NCBI GenBank assembly: GCA_012514445.1
Contig: JAAZAI010000186.1
Span: 1-14,575, forward strand
Reading direction: 5' to 3'
DNA: 14,575 nucleotides
Origin: Lentisphaerota bacterium
Lineage (GTDB): Bacteria; Verrucomicrobiota; Kiritimatiellia; RFP12; UBA3636
Under the pieces are notes generated by a model. That model did not search any database, had not been told where the DNA came from, and saw nothing but the letters and a program-made list of their open reading frames with translations. Position numbers and translations under genes: made by a program. Below are positions 6,706 through 13,705 of this stretch, in pieces. The stretch's first letter is position 1, and the number at the start of each line of letters is the position of its first letter.

Positions 6706-7590
6706 ATGAAAGTACGCAAGGCGGTGATTCCCGCCGCGGGGTTCGGGACGCGGTTTCTCCCGGCGACCAAGTCCCAGCCGAAGGAGATGCTGACGGTCGT
6801 GGACACGCCGGTGATCCAGTACGTGGTCGAGGAGGCGGTCGCCTCCGGCATCACGGACATCCTGATCATCATCAGCAAGGGCAAGCGGGCGCTGGAGGAC
6901 CACTTCGACCGCAGTTTCGAGCTGGAGGCCGAGCTGGAGGCGAAGCACAAGACGGCGGAGCTGGAGCTGATCCGGCGCATCTCGGACATGGCCGAGATCC
7001 ACTACGTGCGGCAGAAGGAGCTGCGCGGGCTGGGGGACGCGATTTCCCTGGCGCGCCACCACGTGGGCGGCGAGCCCTTCGCCGTGCTGCTCGGGGACAC
7101 GCTCATGCAGTCCTCGAACGGCACGCCGGTGACGCGGCAGCTTCTGGACGTGTTCGACCGGTACCAGGAGTCCGTGGTGGCGCTCGAGGCGGTGCCGCAG
7201 GACCGCGTGAGCCGCTACGGGATCGTGGACGGGACGTCCGTGACGGATGGCGTGGTGCTGATCCGAGACCTCGTGGAGAAGCCGGCGCCCGAGGAGGCGC
7301 CCTCGAACCTCGCGATCGCCTCGCGCTACGTGCTCACGCCGGAGATCTTCGATCATCTGGCGCAGGTCCGCCCCGGCAAGAACGGGGAGATCCAGCTCAC
7401 GGACGCGATGCGCATGCAAGTGGCCGCCCGGGCGATGTACGGGCTGAAGTTCGCGGGGCGCCGGCACGACGCCGGGAACAAGCTGGACTTCATCAAGACG
7501 AACATCCTCTACGCGCTGGAGCGTCCGGACTTGCACGACAAGCTCGCCGCCTTCATTCTCGAGACGGCGGATCGGCTCCGGGCGAAGTGA
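6706..7590 (+). CDS. galU: UTP--glucose-1-phosphate uridylyltransferase
   Basis: GalU makes UDP-glucose from UTP and glucose-1-phosphate, the precursor for surface polysaccharides, lipopolysaccharide sugars and glycogen-like polymers. The 294-residue protein is of standard length. It opens with the nucleotidyltransferase signature IPAAGFGTRFLPATKSQPKE (8-27; Gly-rich loop, Arg16 and Lys26). Further GalU landmarks are LLGDTLM, SRYGIVDG, LVEKP and GEIQLTDAM, and near the C-terminus the sequence GRRHDAGNKLDF. The start at 6706 was chosen because the signature begins right after it and AGAAGAGGA (6692-6700) precedes it; the frame is open upstream to 6655 but that part overlaps rsmA. Its TGA overlaps a GTG of the nadD frame by 4 bp. 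Confidence 0.95.
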   Translation: MKVRKAVIPAAGFGTRFLPATKSQPKEMLTVVDTPVIQYVVEEAVASGITDILIIISKGKRALEDHFDRSFELEAELEAKHKTAELELIRRISDMAEIHYVRQKELRGLGDAISLARHHVGGEPFAVLLGDTLMQSSNGTPVTRQLLDVFDRYQESVVALEAVPQDRVSRYGIVDGTSVTDGVVLIRDLVEKPAPEEAPSNLAIASRYVLTPEIFDHLAQVRPGKNGEIQLTDAMRMQVAARAMYGLKFAGRRHDAGNKLDFIKTNILYALERPDLHDKLAAFILETADRLRAK

Positions 7591-7602
7591 GCCGGGCCGG
7601 CC

Positions 7603-7609
7603 AAGGAGG
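7603..7609 (+). promoter_or_regulatory. ribosome binding site deciding the nadD start
   Basis: AAGGAGG, a full anti-16S match, lies 4 bp upstream of the GTG at 7614. This favours 7614 over the in-frame GTG at 7587 that overlaps the galU stop. Confidence 0.7.
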
Positions 7610-7613
7610 CGCG

Positions 7614-8228
7614 GTGGATGCGAAGCGTGGCAGAATCGGGTTGTTCGGCGGGAGCTTCGATCCCGTTCACAACGGCCATCTGGCGGCGGCCCGCAGGGCG
7701 CGGGAGGCCGGCGGGCTTGACGAGGTCGTCTTCATCCCGGCGGCGGCCTCGCCGCTGAAGGTCGGGCGGATGGTCGCCCCGGACGCGGATCGACTTGCGA
7801 TGCTGCGGCTGGCGATCGCGGACGAGTCGGCGTTTTCGGTCTCCGACTACGAGATCGCGAAGGCGGGCGTGTCCTACACCATCGACACCGTGCGGCACTT
7901 CGAGGCGGCGTGGCCGGGCGTCCGGCTCGTCCTGATCATCGGGGCGGACTCGCTGGCGACGCTGCACCGGTGGCGCGAGGCGGAGGCGCTCGCGGGGCTC
8001 TGCGAGATCCTCACGCTCGCGCGCCCGGGATGGCCGGTCGATCGCGTCCCCGGGTTCGAAGGGGAGACCGCGGCCCGTCTGCTCGCCGGGGTCGTGGAGG
8101 ACTTCTCGCAGGACGTTTCCTCCTCCGAAGTCCGGCGACGCCTTGAGGCGGGGCGTTCCGTGGATGGGATCGTCCCCGCGGCGGTGGCGGCCTACATCCG
8201 GGGCAAGAACCTGTATGTTTCAGTTTGA
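7614..8228 (+). CDS. nadD: nicotinate-nucleotide adenylyltransferase
   Basis: NadD adenylates nicotinate mononucleotide to deamido-NAD in NAD synthesis. The 204-residue protein has the family start GLFGGSFDPVHNGHL (9-23), with the nucleotide-binding motif H19-N-G-H22. IIGADSLATLHRW is the mid-protein nicotinate-site motif. VSSSEVRRRL (168-177) stands for the ISSTxIR signature near the C-terminus. GTG at 7614 was chosen because a full ribosome site sits 4 bp upstream; a GTG at 7587 would add nine residues and overlap galU. The stop codon TGA (8226-8228) lies within the -35 box of the next promoter. Neighbouring obgE, proA or rsfS genes often found with nadD are absent. Confidence 0.93.
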   Translation: MDAKRGRIGLFGGSFDPVHNGHLAAARRAREAGGLDEVVFIPAAASPLKVGRMVAPDADRLAMLRLAIADESAFSVSDYEIAKAGVSYTIDTVRHFEAAWPGVRLVLIIGADSLATLHRWREAEALAGLCEILTLARPGWPVDRVPGFEGETAARLLAGVVEDFSQDVSSSEVRRRLEAGRSVDGIVPAAVAAYIRGKNLYVSV

Positions 8229-8253
8229 CATCGCCGGGGTTTGCGCCTAATAT
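8225..8253 (+). promoter_or_regulatory. strong sigma70-type promoter of the FecR-domain operon
   Basis: A perfect -35 TTGACA (8225-8230), an optimal 17-bp spacer and TAATAT (8248-8253, 4/6) form a good promoter. The -35 box contains the nadD stop codon. TATTAT (8251-8256) is an alternative -10 with a 20-bp spacer. Transcription would begin near 8260, giving a leader of about 80 nt before the ATG at 8339. No strong hairpin was seen in the leader. Confidence 0.75.
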
Positions 8254-8338
8254 TATCGCGTGTAAGAGCAAAACCATCTTTCCGGACTGGGCTGAATCCA
8301 GGCGGCGCAAGCATTTTCGATTCGGAGAACACAACAGT

Positions 8339-9400
8339 ATGATCTCTAGGCTTCGTTTGACAACAGTAGCCGCACTTCTTTTCGCCACGTGTGGAAGCGA
8401 TGCGTTCTCGGCCTTTTTCGATCCTCTCTTCCGGATCACCAAAATCCAGGGCCCGGTCTCGGTGATGAGACCTGGCGACGCGGAGTCCGTGCCGGCGGTC
8501 GAAGGCCAGGCCTATCCTTACGGGACGCGCGTCGTGGTGGGCAAGGCGCATCCGAAGGCGAAGGAAGATCAGATGCCGGAGGCTCATCTCGTCCTTTCCA
8601 GCGACCATCAGTTCAAGCTCGGCGCCGGCGGCGACCTCGTCATCAGCCATGGCGAGGGAGGCGACGCGGAGAAGAAGGTCATGGAGCTCGCCAACGGCAA
8701 GCTCCGGACGTTCATCACCATCAGCAAGGTGAAGACCGGCGGCATCACGGATGTCGAGGTCGAGGCCGGCATCAATGCGTTGACGGTGAAGACGCCGCTG
8801 GGCGTGGTCTGTTCCAAGCTGACGGAGCGCAACGAGATTTCCGTCGCCTACGACGGCAGGCACCACACGGTGGTCTTCGCCTCCGGCGGCAGCCTCATGG
8901 AGTTGGCGGGCCCGCAGTATAAAGTCCATTCGATCAAGCGGAATTCGGCCGTCGAGATCTTCGGGGACAAAGATTTCACGCGCCTCTCAAGTCTGGGCGG
9001 CGAATTCATGGCGGATGTGGAGCGCGGCGTGGACGGCATCGAGTCGGTGTCGTTCAAAAACCGGAGCATTGTGAAGATCTGGCGGACGTTCGCGGAAGTC
9101 GGCGGCAAGATGGCCGTTTCCATCATGGTCGTCGCGCCGGACGGCGGCATCACTTCCTACGCCTTCCTCGAAGGCCAGTCGGCCGTGGTCGATTCCGCGA
9201 TCGCGGCCGAGAAGGCCTCCGATGGCGCGGCTGCGCCCGAGGGCGCCGGAGAAGTGCCGGCGGGCGAAGCGGGAGCGCAGGCAGATGGCGTCTCCGCCGC
9301 TGGCGATGCGCCTGCGGCAGACGGCGGTGCCGAAGCCGCGCCGGCCGCCGGCGAGGCGGAAGGCGGCGAGGCGATCAACTTCAATTTTGACAACTGGTAG
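8339..9400 (+). CDS. exported FecR-domain protein
   Basis: This 353-residue protein starts with an export signal (MISRLRL, then TTVAALLFATCGSDAFSA, probable cleavage after Ala). A FecR-like domain follows (about 32-130): FRITKIQGPVSVMRPGD, then YPYGTRVVVG and PEAHLVLSSDHQFKLGAGGD. The middle (130-280) is beta-rich. The tail from about 285 is an Ala/Gly/Glu low-complexity stretch ending INFNFDNW, an aromatic end. FecR proper is a membrane anti-sigma regulator with cytoplasmic and periplasmic halves; here there is no cytoplasmic part and no FecI sigma factor or TonB receptor gene nearby, so a structural or ligand-sensing envelope role is more likely than anti-sigma control. The frame is open upstream to 8225, but the signal peptide fixes the start at 8339; GGAG lies 11 bp before it. 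It has its own promoter (8225-8253). Confidence 0.75.
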   Translation: MISRLRLTTVAALLFATCGSDAFSAFFDPLFRITKIQGPVSVMRPGDAESVPAVEGQAYPYGTRVVVGKAHPKAKEDQMPEAHLVLSSDHQFKLGAGGDLVISHGEGGDAEKKVMELANGKLRTFITISKVKTGGITDVEVEAGINALTVKTPLGVVCSKLTERNEISVAYDGRHHTVVFASGGSLMELAGPQYKVHSIKRNSAVEIFGDKDFTRLSSLGGEFMADVERGVDGIESVSFKNRSIVKIWRTFAEVGGKMAVSIMVVAPDGGITSYAFLEGQSAVVDSAIAAEKASDGAAAPEGAGEVPAGEAGAQADGVSAAGDAPAADGGAEAAPAAGEAEGGEAINFNFDNW

Positions 9401-9449
9401 CACGGGATCGGGTCGGTCGCGGTAGCGGTCAATCCCCAGGAGGAGCGAA

Positions 9450-10253
9450 ATGAAAAAACGAATCATGTTGGCGGCCATGCTGGGAATCATGGGTTTCTTT
9501 GCGGGATTCACGGTGAACGGAGCCGAGGACGCCTCTGCCGCGCCCGCCGCGCCCGTCGTGGTGCCCAGCCAGTACGTGGCCCTCGCCAAACTGCTTGCCG
9601 AAAGCAAGGGCGACATCGCGAAAGCGGTGGAAATCACCAAGAAGGCCGTCGATTCGGTCGTCAGCAAGGGCAAGACATACGAAGAGAAGCGCGTGCTTCT
9701 CGGCGAAATCGCCACGACCCTGCTCGCCACGGTCAAGGACTGGAGCGAAGCCGATCGCGTCGCCGTCGCCAAGGCCATCGCCGAGGCGTCCCTCGCCCTC
9801 GCGCCGGACGGCGCCGAACGGATCGGATATGTGCAGGAGGTCTTCGCGTCCATGGCGTTCGCGTCGCTGGACACGGCGCCCCTCATCGGCGCGCTCGAAG
9901 TCCTGCCCGAGGCCCTTCAGGCCGATGCGAAGGATGCCGTGCTCGAGCCCATGACGGTTCTCGGCGGAACCACGGCCTGGCAGAACCGCGATCTCTACAA
10001 CGCCGTGCGCGACGCCCTCGGCGCCGATCCGGACGAGGAGCGCCCCGGCGACGTCTTCCTTGTCGCCGTCTCGACGACGACGACCACCACCACGTCGACG
10101 AGCACGACGACGACGACGCGCCCCGGCACGGGGCTGGCGCGCTTCGTCGGCACCGATGCCGTTCCGGAGCCGCCTGTCGTCAGCACCACGCGCCCGCACA
10201 AGCCCGTGGTGCCGACGACGAAGCCCTCGCCAACGCCCGTCGGACTGCGGTAG
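9450..10253 (+). CDS. exported protein with Thr/Pro-rich C-terminal tail
   Basis: The family of this 267-residue secreted protein is not recognised. A signal peptide is clear (MKKRIMLAAMLGIMGFFAGF, cleavage probably near NGA). Residues 40-190 look like a compact all-helical domain rich in Ala, Lys and Glu (ALAKLLAESKGDIAKAVEITK and similar). From 208 a tract of Ser and Thr begins: STTTTTTT, STS, TTTTT. TT[RK]P motifs recur at TTRPG, TTRPH and TTKPS, and the protein ends PTPVGLR. Such tails are flexible linkers and O-glycosylation sites in many exported proteins, so an extended surface or wall-spanning segment is plausible. A strong ribosome site (CAGGAGG) precedes the ATG. It lies 49 bp after the FecR-domain gene with no promoter between, and an intrinsic terminator follows, so the two form a two-gene operon. 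Confidence 0.8.
   Translation: MKKRIMLAAMLGIMGFFAGFTVNGAEDASAAPAAPVVVPSQYVALAKLLAESKGDIAKAVEITKKAVDSVVSKGKTYEEKRVLLGEIATTLLATVKDWSEADRVAVAKAIAEASLALAPDGAERIGYVQEVFASMAFASLDTAPLIGALEVLPEALQADAKDAVLEPMTVLGGTTAWQNRDLYNAVRDALGADPDEERPGDVFLVAVSTTTTTTTSTSTTTTTRPGTGLARFVGTDAVPEPPVVSTTRPHKPVVPTTKPSPTPVGLR
10071..10118 (+). repeat. ACG/ACC trinucleotide tract encoding Ser/Thr
   Basis: Sixteen consecutive Thr or Ser codons, mainly ACG with a short ACC run and a few TCG or AGC. The repeat unit is three bases, so slippage would change tail length without shifting the frame. The interruptions suggest it is not a perfectly pure, highly unstable microsatellite. Confidence 0.8.
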
Positions 10254-10271
10254 TCCTCGCGAAGGTTTTGG

Positions 10272-10314
10272 AACAGGCATCCCAGGGCATGCACCGCCGG
10301 GATGCCTGTTTTTT
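10272..10314 (+). terminator. intrinsic terminator of the FecR operon
   Basis: AACAGGCATCCC (10272-10283) pairs perfectly with GGGATGCCTGTT (10299-10310), a 12-bp stem around a 15-nt loop, followed by a run of six T (10309-10314). It lies 18 bp after the stop of the Thr-tailed protein and separates the FecR pair from the PpiD-like gene. Confidence 0.92.
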
Positions 10315-10338
10315 GATAGTTCAGATATTCGGTGCGCC

Positions 10339-10345
10339 AAGAGGG
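10339..10345 (+). promoter_or_regulatory. ribosome binding site deciding the PpiD-like start
   Basis: AAGAGGG lies 7 bp before the GTG at 10353, favouring it over the GTG at 10332 (which would overlap the site) and the ATG at 10377. No convincing promoter was found between the terminator and this gene. Confidence 0.5.
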
Positions 10346-10352
10346 TTCTCGC

Positions 10353-12005
10353 GTGTTTATCATCAAGTTCAACAACATGATCCGCAACAAGTGGGTCTGG
10401 GGCATCTTCGCAACCATCGTGGCCGTGGCGTTCGCCGGCTCGGATCTCACCTCCTGCAGCAACGGCAACGTCGCCGACGAGGGCCTCGGGTCCCTCGGCG
10501 GCGAGCCCGTCCGGCGGATGGACTATGAAACGGTCCGCCGCGCCATCGCGTTCGAGATCGACAACGGCGGCGAGACCTTCGACAACGTCGAGCGCGAAAT
10601 CTGGCTCCGGCTCGCCGCGCTCAAGACCGCCGAGAAGATGGGGATCGCCGTCTCCAACGAGGAACTTGCCCGCATCGTCCAATCGGACCCCTCCTTCCAT
10701 GACCAGAACAAGGTCTTCAACACAGCCGTGTACCGCGCCATGCTCCGCAACGCCAACATGGAGCCCGTCTTCTACGAGGAGATGCTGCGCCGCCGCGTGA
10801 TCCTCGGACGCCTCGAACAGCTCGTCACCACCAGCTCCGTCTGGGTGCCGCCCGCCACCCTCGACCTCAAGACGCGCGGATACACCGATGTCTTCACCCT
10901 CTGCACGGCCGTCGCCTCCAACGCGTTCACCGCCGCCGCGATGACCGTGACCGACGAGGAGGTTCGCGCGTTCTACGACCGGCATCCCGATCTCTACTCG
11001 CTGCCCGAGCGGCGCCAGGTCGTCTACACGCCCTTCAAGGCCAAGGACTACCTCGACAAGGTCTCGGTCGACGAGGAGGAGGTCCTCGACTTCTACGACG
11101 CCAACATCAGCCGTTTCGTCTTCAAGGGCACGAACGACGTCGAGACGACGAAGCCGCTCGAAGACGTCCGCGCCGAGATCGAGGACGAGCTTGCCGCCGA
11201 GGCTTCCAAGCGCCTCGCCTATCGCGCCGCGGCCGAGTTCTCCGACGTCTTCTACACCAACCGCAGCGAGACACTCACCTTCGAGTACGCCGCGGCCGCC
11301 GCCGGCCATGCGGTCGTCACGAGCCGCCTCTTCGCCGCCGATGGCTTCCCCGTGATCGCGGAAGCCTCGCCTCCCTTCGTGGAAGCCGCGTTCGCGCTCG
11401 AGCCCGGGCCGGGCATCGCCCGCTTCAGCGAAGCGGTCAACGGCGGCGCCGAGTCCTACGTCATGGGCCTCGTCACCAACGTCCCCGCGCACGTCCGCCC
11501 CTTCGAAGACGTTGAACAGGAAGCCCGCAACGCCGCGATGGCCGATGCCGCCGACACGGCCTTCCGCACGCAGATCGACAAGATCGCCGACGCCATGAAC
11601 CTCGGCCTGGAAGCGGGCAAGGCGTTCCGCGACGTCGCCGCCGAGCAGAATCTCGTGGTCAGCACCAACTTCACGTATTCCCTCATGGCCTCCTACGGCG
11701 AAACCGACGTTCCCGGAGGACGCCAGATCGCCACCACGATGGCCTCCATGGGCGCAGGCGATGTCTCCAGGGGCCCGATTCTCTTCCCCGGCGGCGCGGT
11801 CTTCTTCCAGATCATCGACCGCCAGCCCGGCGAGAAGGTGATGTTCGACTCGATCAAGAACCAGGCCGGCGGCACGATGTTCTCCGAGTCCGCCAACCTC
11901 GTCTGGACGGGCTGGCTCGAGGCGAATCTCACGGCGATGAAGCCCGATGCCAAGGGGCTGCTCGACGCCCCGGCGGACGCGACGGAAGACGAATACGCCG
12001 AGTAG
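10353..12005 (+). CDS. PpiD/PrsA-like anchored periplasmic folding factor
   Basis: This protein of 550 residues has the SurA_N/PpiD architecture. The N-terminus FIIKFNNMIRNKWVWG resembles the short basic lead of PpiD, followed by a hydrophobic segment (17-28). LTSC at 32-35 fits a lipobox, so it may be a lipoprotein (PrsA-like) rather than a transmembrane protein; an Asp before the lipobox weakens this. A SurA_N-type helical chaperone region covers about 55-165 and has VSNEELARIVQSDPSFHDQN, a typical PpiD motif. A second helical region follows (ERRQVVYTPFKAKDYLDK, then VSVDEEEVLDFYDANISRFV). Where a parvulin domain normally starts with A-x-H-I-L, the sequence goes straight into another helix (PLEDVRAEIEDELAAE). 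A parvulin-like remnant may lie at about 425-500, without the catalytic His. A chaperone role at the inner membrane for outer-membrane or secreted proteins is the best guess. The next gene starts 8 bp later. Confidence 0.72.
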   Translation: MFIIKFNNMIRNKWVWGIFATIVAVAFAGSDLTSCSNGNVADEGLGSLGGEPVRRMDYETVRRAIAFEIDNGGETFDNVEREIWLRLAALKTAEKMGIAVSNEELARIVQSDPSFHDQNKVFNTAVYRAMLRNANMEPVFYEEMLRRRVILGRLEQLVTTSSVWVPPATLDLKTRGYTDVFTLCTAVASNAFTAAAMTVTDEEVRAFYDRHPDLYSLPERRQVVYTPFKAKDYLDKVSVDEEEVLDFYDANISRFVFKGTNDVETTKPLEDVRAEIEDELAAEASKRLAYRAAAEFSDVFYTNRSETLTFEYAAAAAGHAVVTSRLFAADGFPVIAEASPPFVEAAFALEPGPGIARFSEAVNGGAESYVMGLVTNVPAHVRPFEDVEQEARNAAMADAADTAFRTQIDKIADAMNLGLEAGKAFRDVAAEQNLVVSTNFTYSLMASYGETDVPGGRQIATTMASMGAGDVSRGPILFPGGAVFFQIIDRQPGEKVMFDSIKNQAGGTMFSESANLVWTGWLEANLTAMKPDAKGLLDAPADATEDEYAE

Positions 12006-12013
12006 GATCCTGA

Positions 12014-13579
12014 ATGAAGTTCAGGCGCCCTTCGCCCAGGACGTGTCTCAAGATCTTCGCGCTGCTCTGCGCGATCTGGTGCTTCTGGCATCCGCGGCGG
12101 ATGGATGCCCTCTTCTCGGCCATCCCGTTCGAGGCGACCGCCGTCTCCTATCACGTCGGCCTCGCCGCCGAATGGAAGGCGATCGGCCGCAACGAGACGT
12201 TCGTGGAGATCCTCGAACGGGCCGGCGTTCCCGACGCACGTGAAATCGCCGAAGAACCCGGCATCTACCAGACGATGTTCTGGCTCACCGGCCGCGACAC
12301 CGTCGTCGGCTACGTTCCCCATGCGTGGAGCGGCGCCTTCGACGACGCCCATCTCGCCGGCGCCAGCTATGTGGGCTGGAAGACCAAGTTCATGGAGCTG
12401 CTCTGGCTCGTGAAGTGGATCCCCGGCCTCGGCCGCATGGAGGCGACGCCGACCGGGACGCGCTTCATGCGCTTCGAAGGGCTTGTCGATTCCTTCGGGC
12501 GCGACCTCCTGCTCGGACTCGACATCGTCGACGGCATGCTCCTCGCCACGCTCTCCACCGATCCCGAGACGGTGCGCCACCTCGCCGACCGCGTCGTGAT
12601 CGGCGTTCGCGACGACGCCCTCGCCACGGCCTTTGCCGGCGCGCGCCCGTGGAAGACCGGCTTCGACGGCGTCCGCCATGCCGTGTGGGCCTCCGATCCG
12701 CGCTTCGCCGACGGCGCGCCGCTCGCGTTCACGACCGGCTCCCTTCGCGGTCCCGGCTTTGCGTTCACGCTTCGCGGCAAGCTCGACGAGCCCGCGCTCG
12801 CCGGACTCCACCCGTTCTCGAATTCCGGCGATCTTCCTCCTCCGGGAATGGGCCTGTCAGCGGAAGGCGTTCCGCTGCTCGCCGTCTTCGACGCCGCCGC
12901 CGTCGAACGGCTCGGCCCCTCGGCGCCCCCTGTGGGACGAGGGCTCGCCGCCGTCTACCTGGGCGGCAGGCCGTTCGAGGGACGCCTGATGGGCCTGGCC
13001 TATCCGGCGCTCAACGCCGTGCTGCCCTGGAGCCCGGACGAGGACTTCAAGACCTGGTCGAGCGCCTGGCTCGAGACCGCCCGGCGCGATTTCGAGGACG
13101 CGAAGCTTCGGACGGACTGGGCCGAGCGGCCCCACGTCCAGACGCGCTTCGTCTTTTCATCCCATCTTGAGTTCCTGGGTCGCGCGAAGCCAGAGGACAT
13201 GGCCTTTTTCGAATTGGAAGATGATCATTTTCTCCACATCGGCTCGCACTACGGCAGCTACCGCAGGCGCCGCTCGGCCGACGTCCAGCCCGGCGACCCG
13301 ACCCTCGCCGGGCTGGCGGATGCGTGGCAGCGTGCGCACCCCGCCGCCTTCGCCGCCGGGCGCGCCGACATGGCGGCGGTGCATGGCGAACTGCGCCACC
13401 TCGGGGCGATCGCCAAGCTGGCCGGTTCGCTGGCCGGGGGAGACGCCGCCGTCGCGGTGGTCGAAGGCGTCGAAATCGCCGAGCGCTCGCTCGCCGCGAT
13501 GGCGCCGCTGGGCATCGTCGAAATCGTCGCCTTCGCGGAACCCGACGGGTGGGTGAAGCTCGACGTCGCGACGCAATAG
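12014..13579 (+). CDS. membrane-anchored or exported protein of unknown function
   Basis: The family of this 521-residue protein is not recognised. The N-terminus has a basic lead and a hydrophobic stretch (CLKIFALLCAIWCFW, about 11-25), so it is anchored or exported. The remainder is a long mixed sequence without cysteine pairs, metal motifs or repeats that I can see. Its layout, beginning near IPFEATAVSYHVGLAAEW, vaguely recalls periplasmic proteins of the DUF3352 type, but I cannot claim that. Near the C-terminus lie an Arg-rich patch (YRRRRSADV) and an Ala-rich helical segment, ending VKLDVATQ. It starts 8 bp after the PpiD-like gene with AGGA before the ATG, so the two are almost certainly co-transcribed and may act together, for example as chaperone and client or partner. 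The frame after its stop stays open to 13718, which in GC-rich DNA means little. Confidence 0.72.
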   Translation: MKFRRPSPRTCLKIFALLCAIWCFWHPRRMDALFSAIPFEATAVSYHVGLAAEWKAIGRNETFVEILERAGVPDAREIAEEPGIYQTMFWLTGRDTVVGYVPHAWSGAFDDAHLAGASYVGWKTKFMELLWLVKWIPGLGRMEATPTGTRFMRFEGLVDSFGRDLLLGLDIVDGMLLATLSTDPETVRHLADRVVIGVRDDALATAFAGARPWKTGFDGVRHAVWASDPRFADGAPLAFTTGSLRGPGFAFTLRGKLDEPALAGLHPFSNSGDLPPPGMGLSAEGVPLLAVFDAAAVERLGPSAPPVGRGLAAVYLGGRPFEGRLMGLAYPALNAVLPWSPDEDFKTWSSAWLETARRDFEDAKLRTDWAERPHVQTRFVFSSHLEFLGRAKPEDMAFFELEDDHFLHIGSHYGSYRRRRSADVQPGDPTLAGLADAWQRAHPAAFAAGRADMAAVHGELRHLGAIAKLAGSLAGGDAAVAVVEGVEIAERSLAAMAPLGIVEIVAFAEPDGWVKLDVATQ

Positions 13580-13705
13580 GGCCTGCGCGTTGGCCAGATG
13601 GTCTTTTCCGTGCCGCTCGATCTGGCGGACAGGCTCCAGCGAATGGAACCCCGCCGCATGGAACCGAGTTCCCGAGGAAAATCTCCGGACTGTCGCCTGG
13701 ACCAA
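13580..13705. other. convergent gap at the composition boundary
   Basis: 126 bp between two converging reading frames. G+C falls from the high value on the left to the low value on the right across this stretch. A 7-bp stem (GCCAGAT at 13593-13599 with ATCTGGC at 13620-13626, 20-nt loop) and a small GGAAC/GTTCC hairpin are present, but neither is followed by a T run, so no terminator is called. A short direct repeat ATGGAACC occurs twice, 15 bp apart. Nothing here marks a clear attachment site. Confidence 0.4.

Noticed and set aside
8260..8338. Leader of the FecR operon considered as a riboswitch
   Set aside because: Only 4-5 bp complementary stretches are visible; no conserved riboswitch core was recognised.
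9429..11492. Long minus-strand open frame (687 codons) opposite the Thr-tailed and PpiD-like genes
   Set aside because: It crosses a strong plus-strand terminator and well-supported genes, and its composition (Gly/Asp/Arg/Val-rich) is that of an antisense shadow.
13593..13626. Inverted repeat considered as a terminator for the convergent genes
   Set aside because: The stem is only 7 bp with a 20-nt loop and there is no T run on either side.
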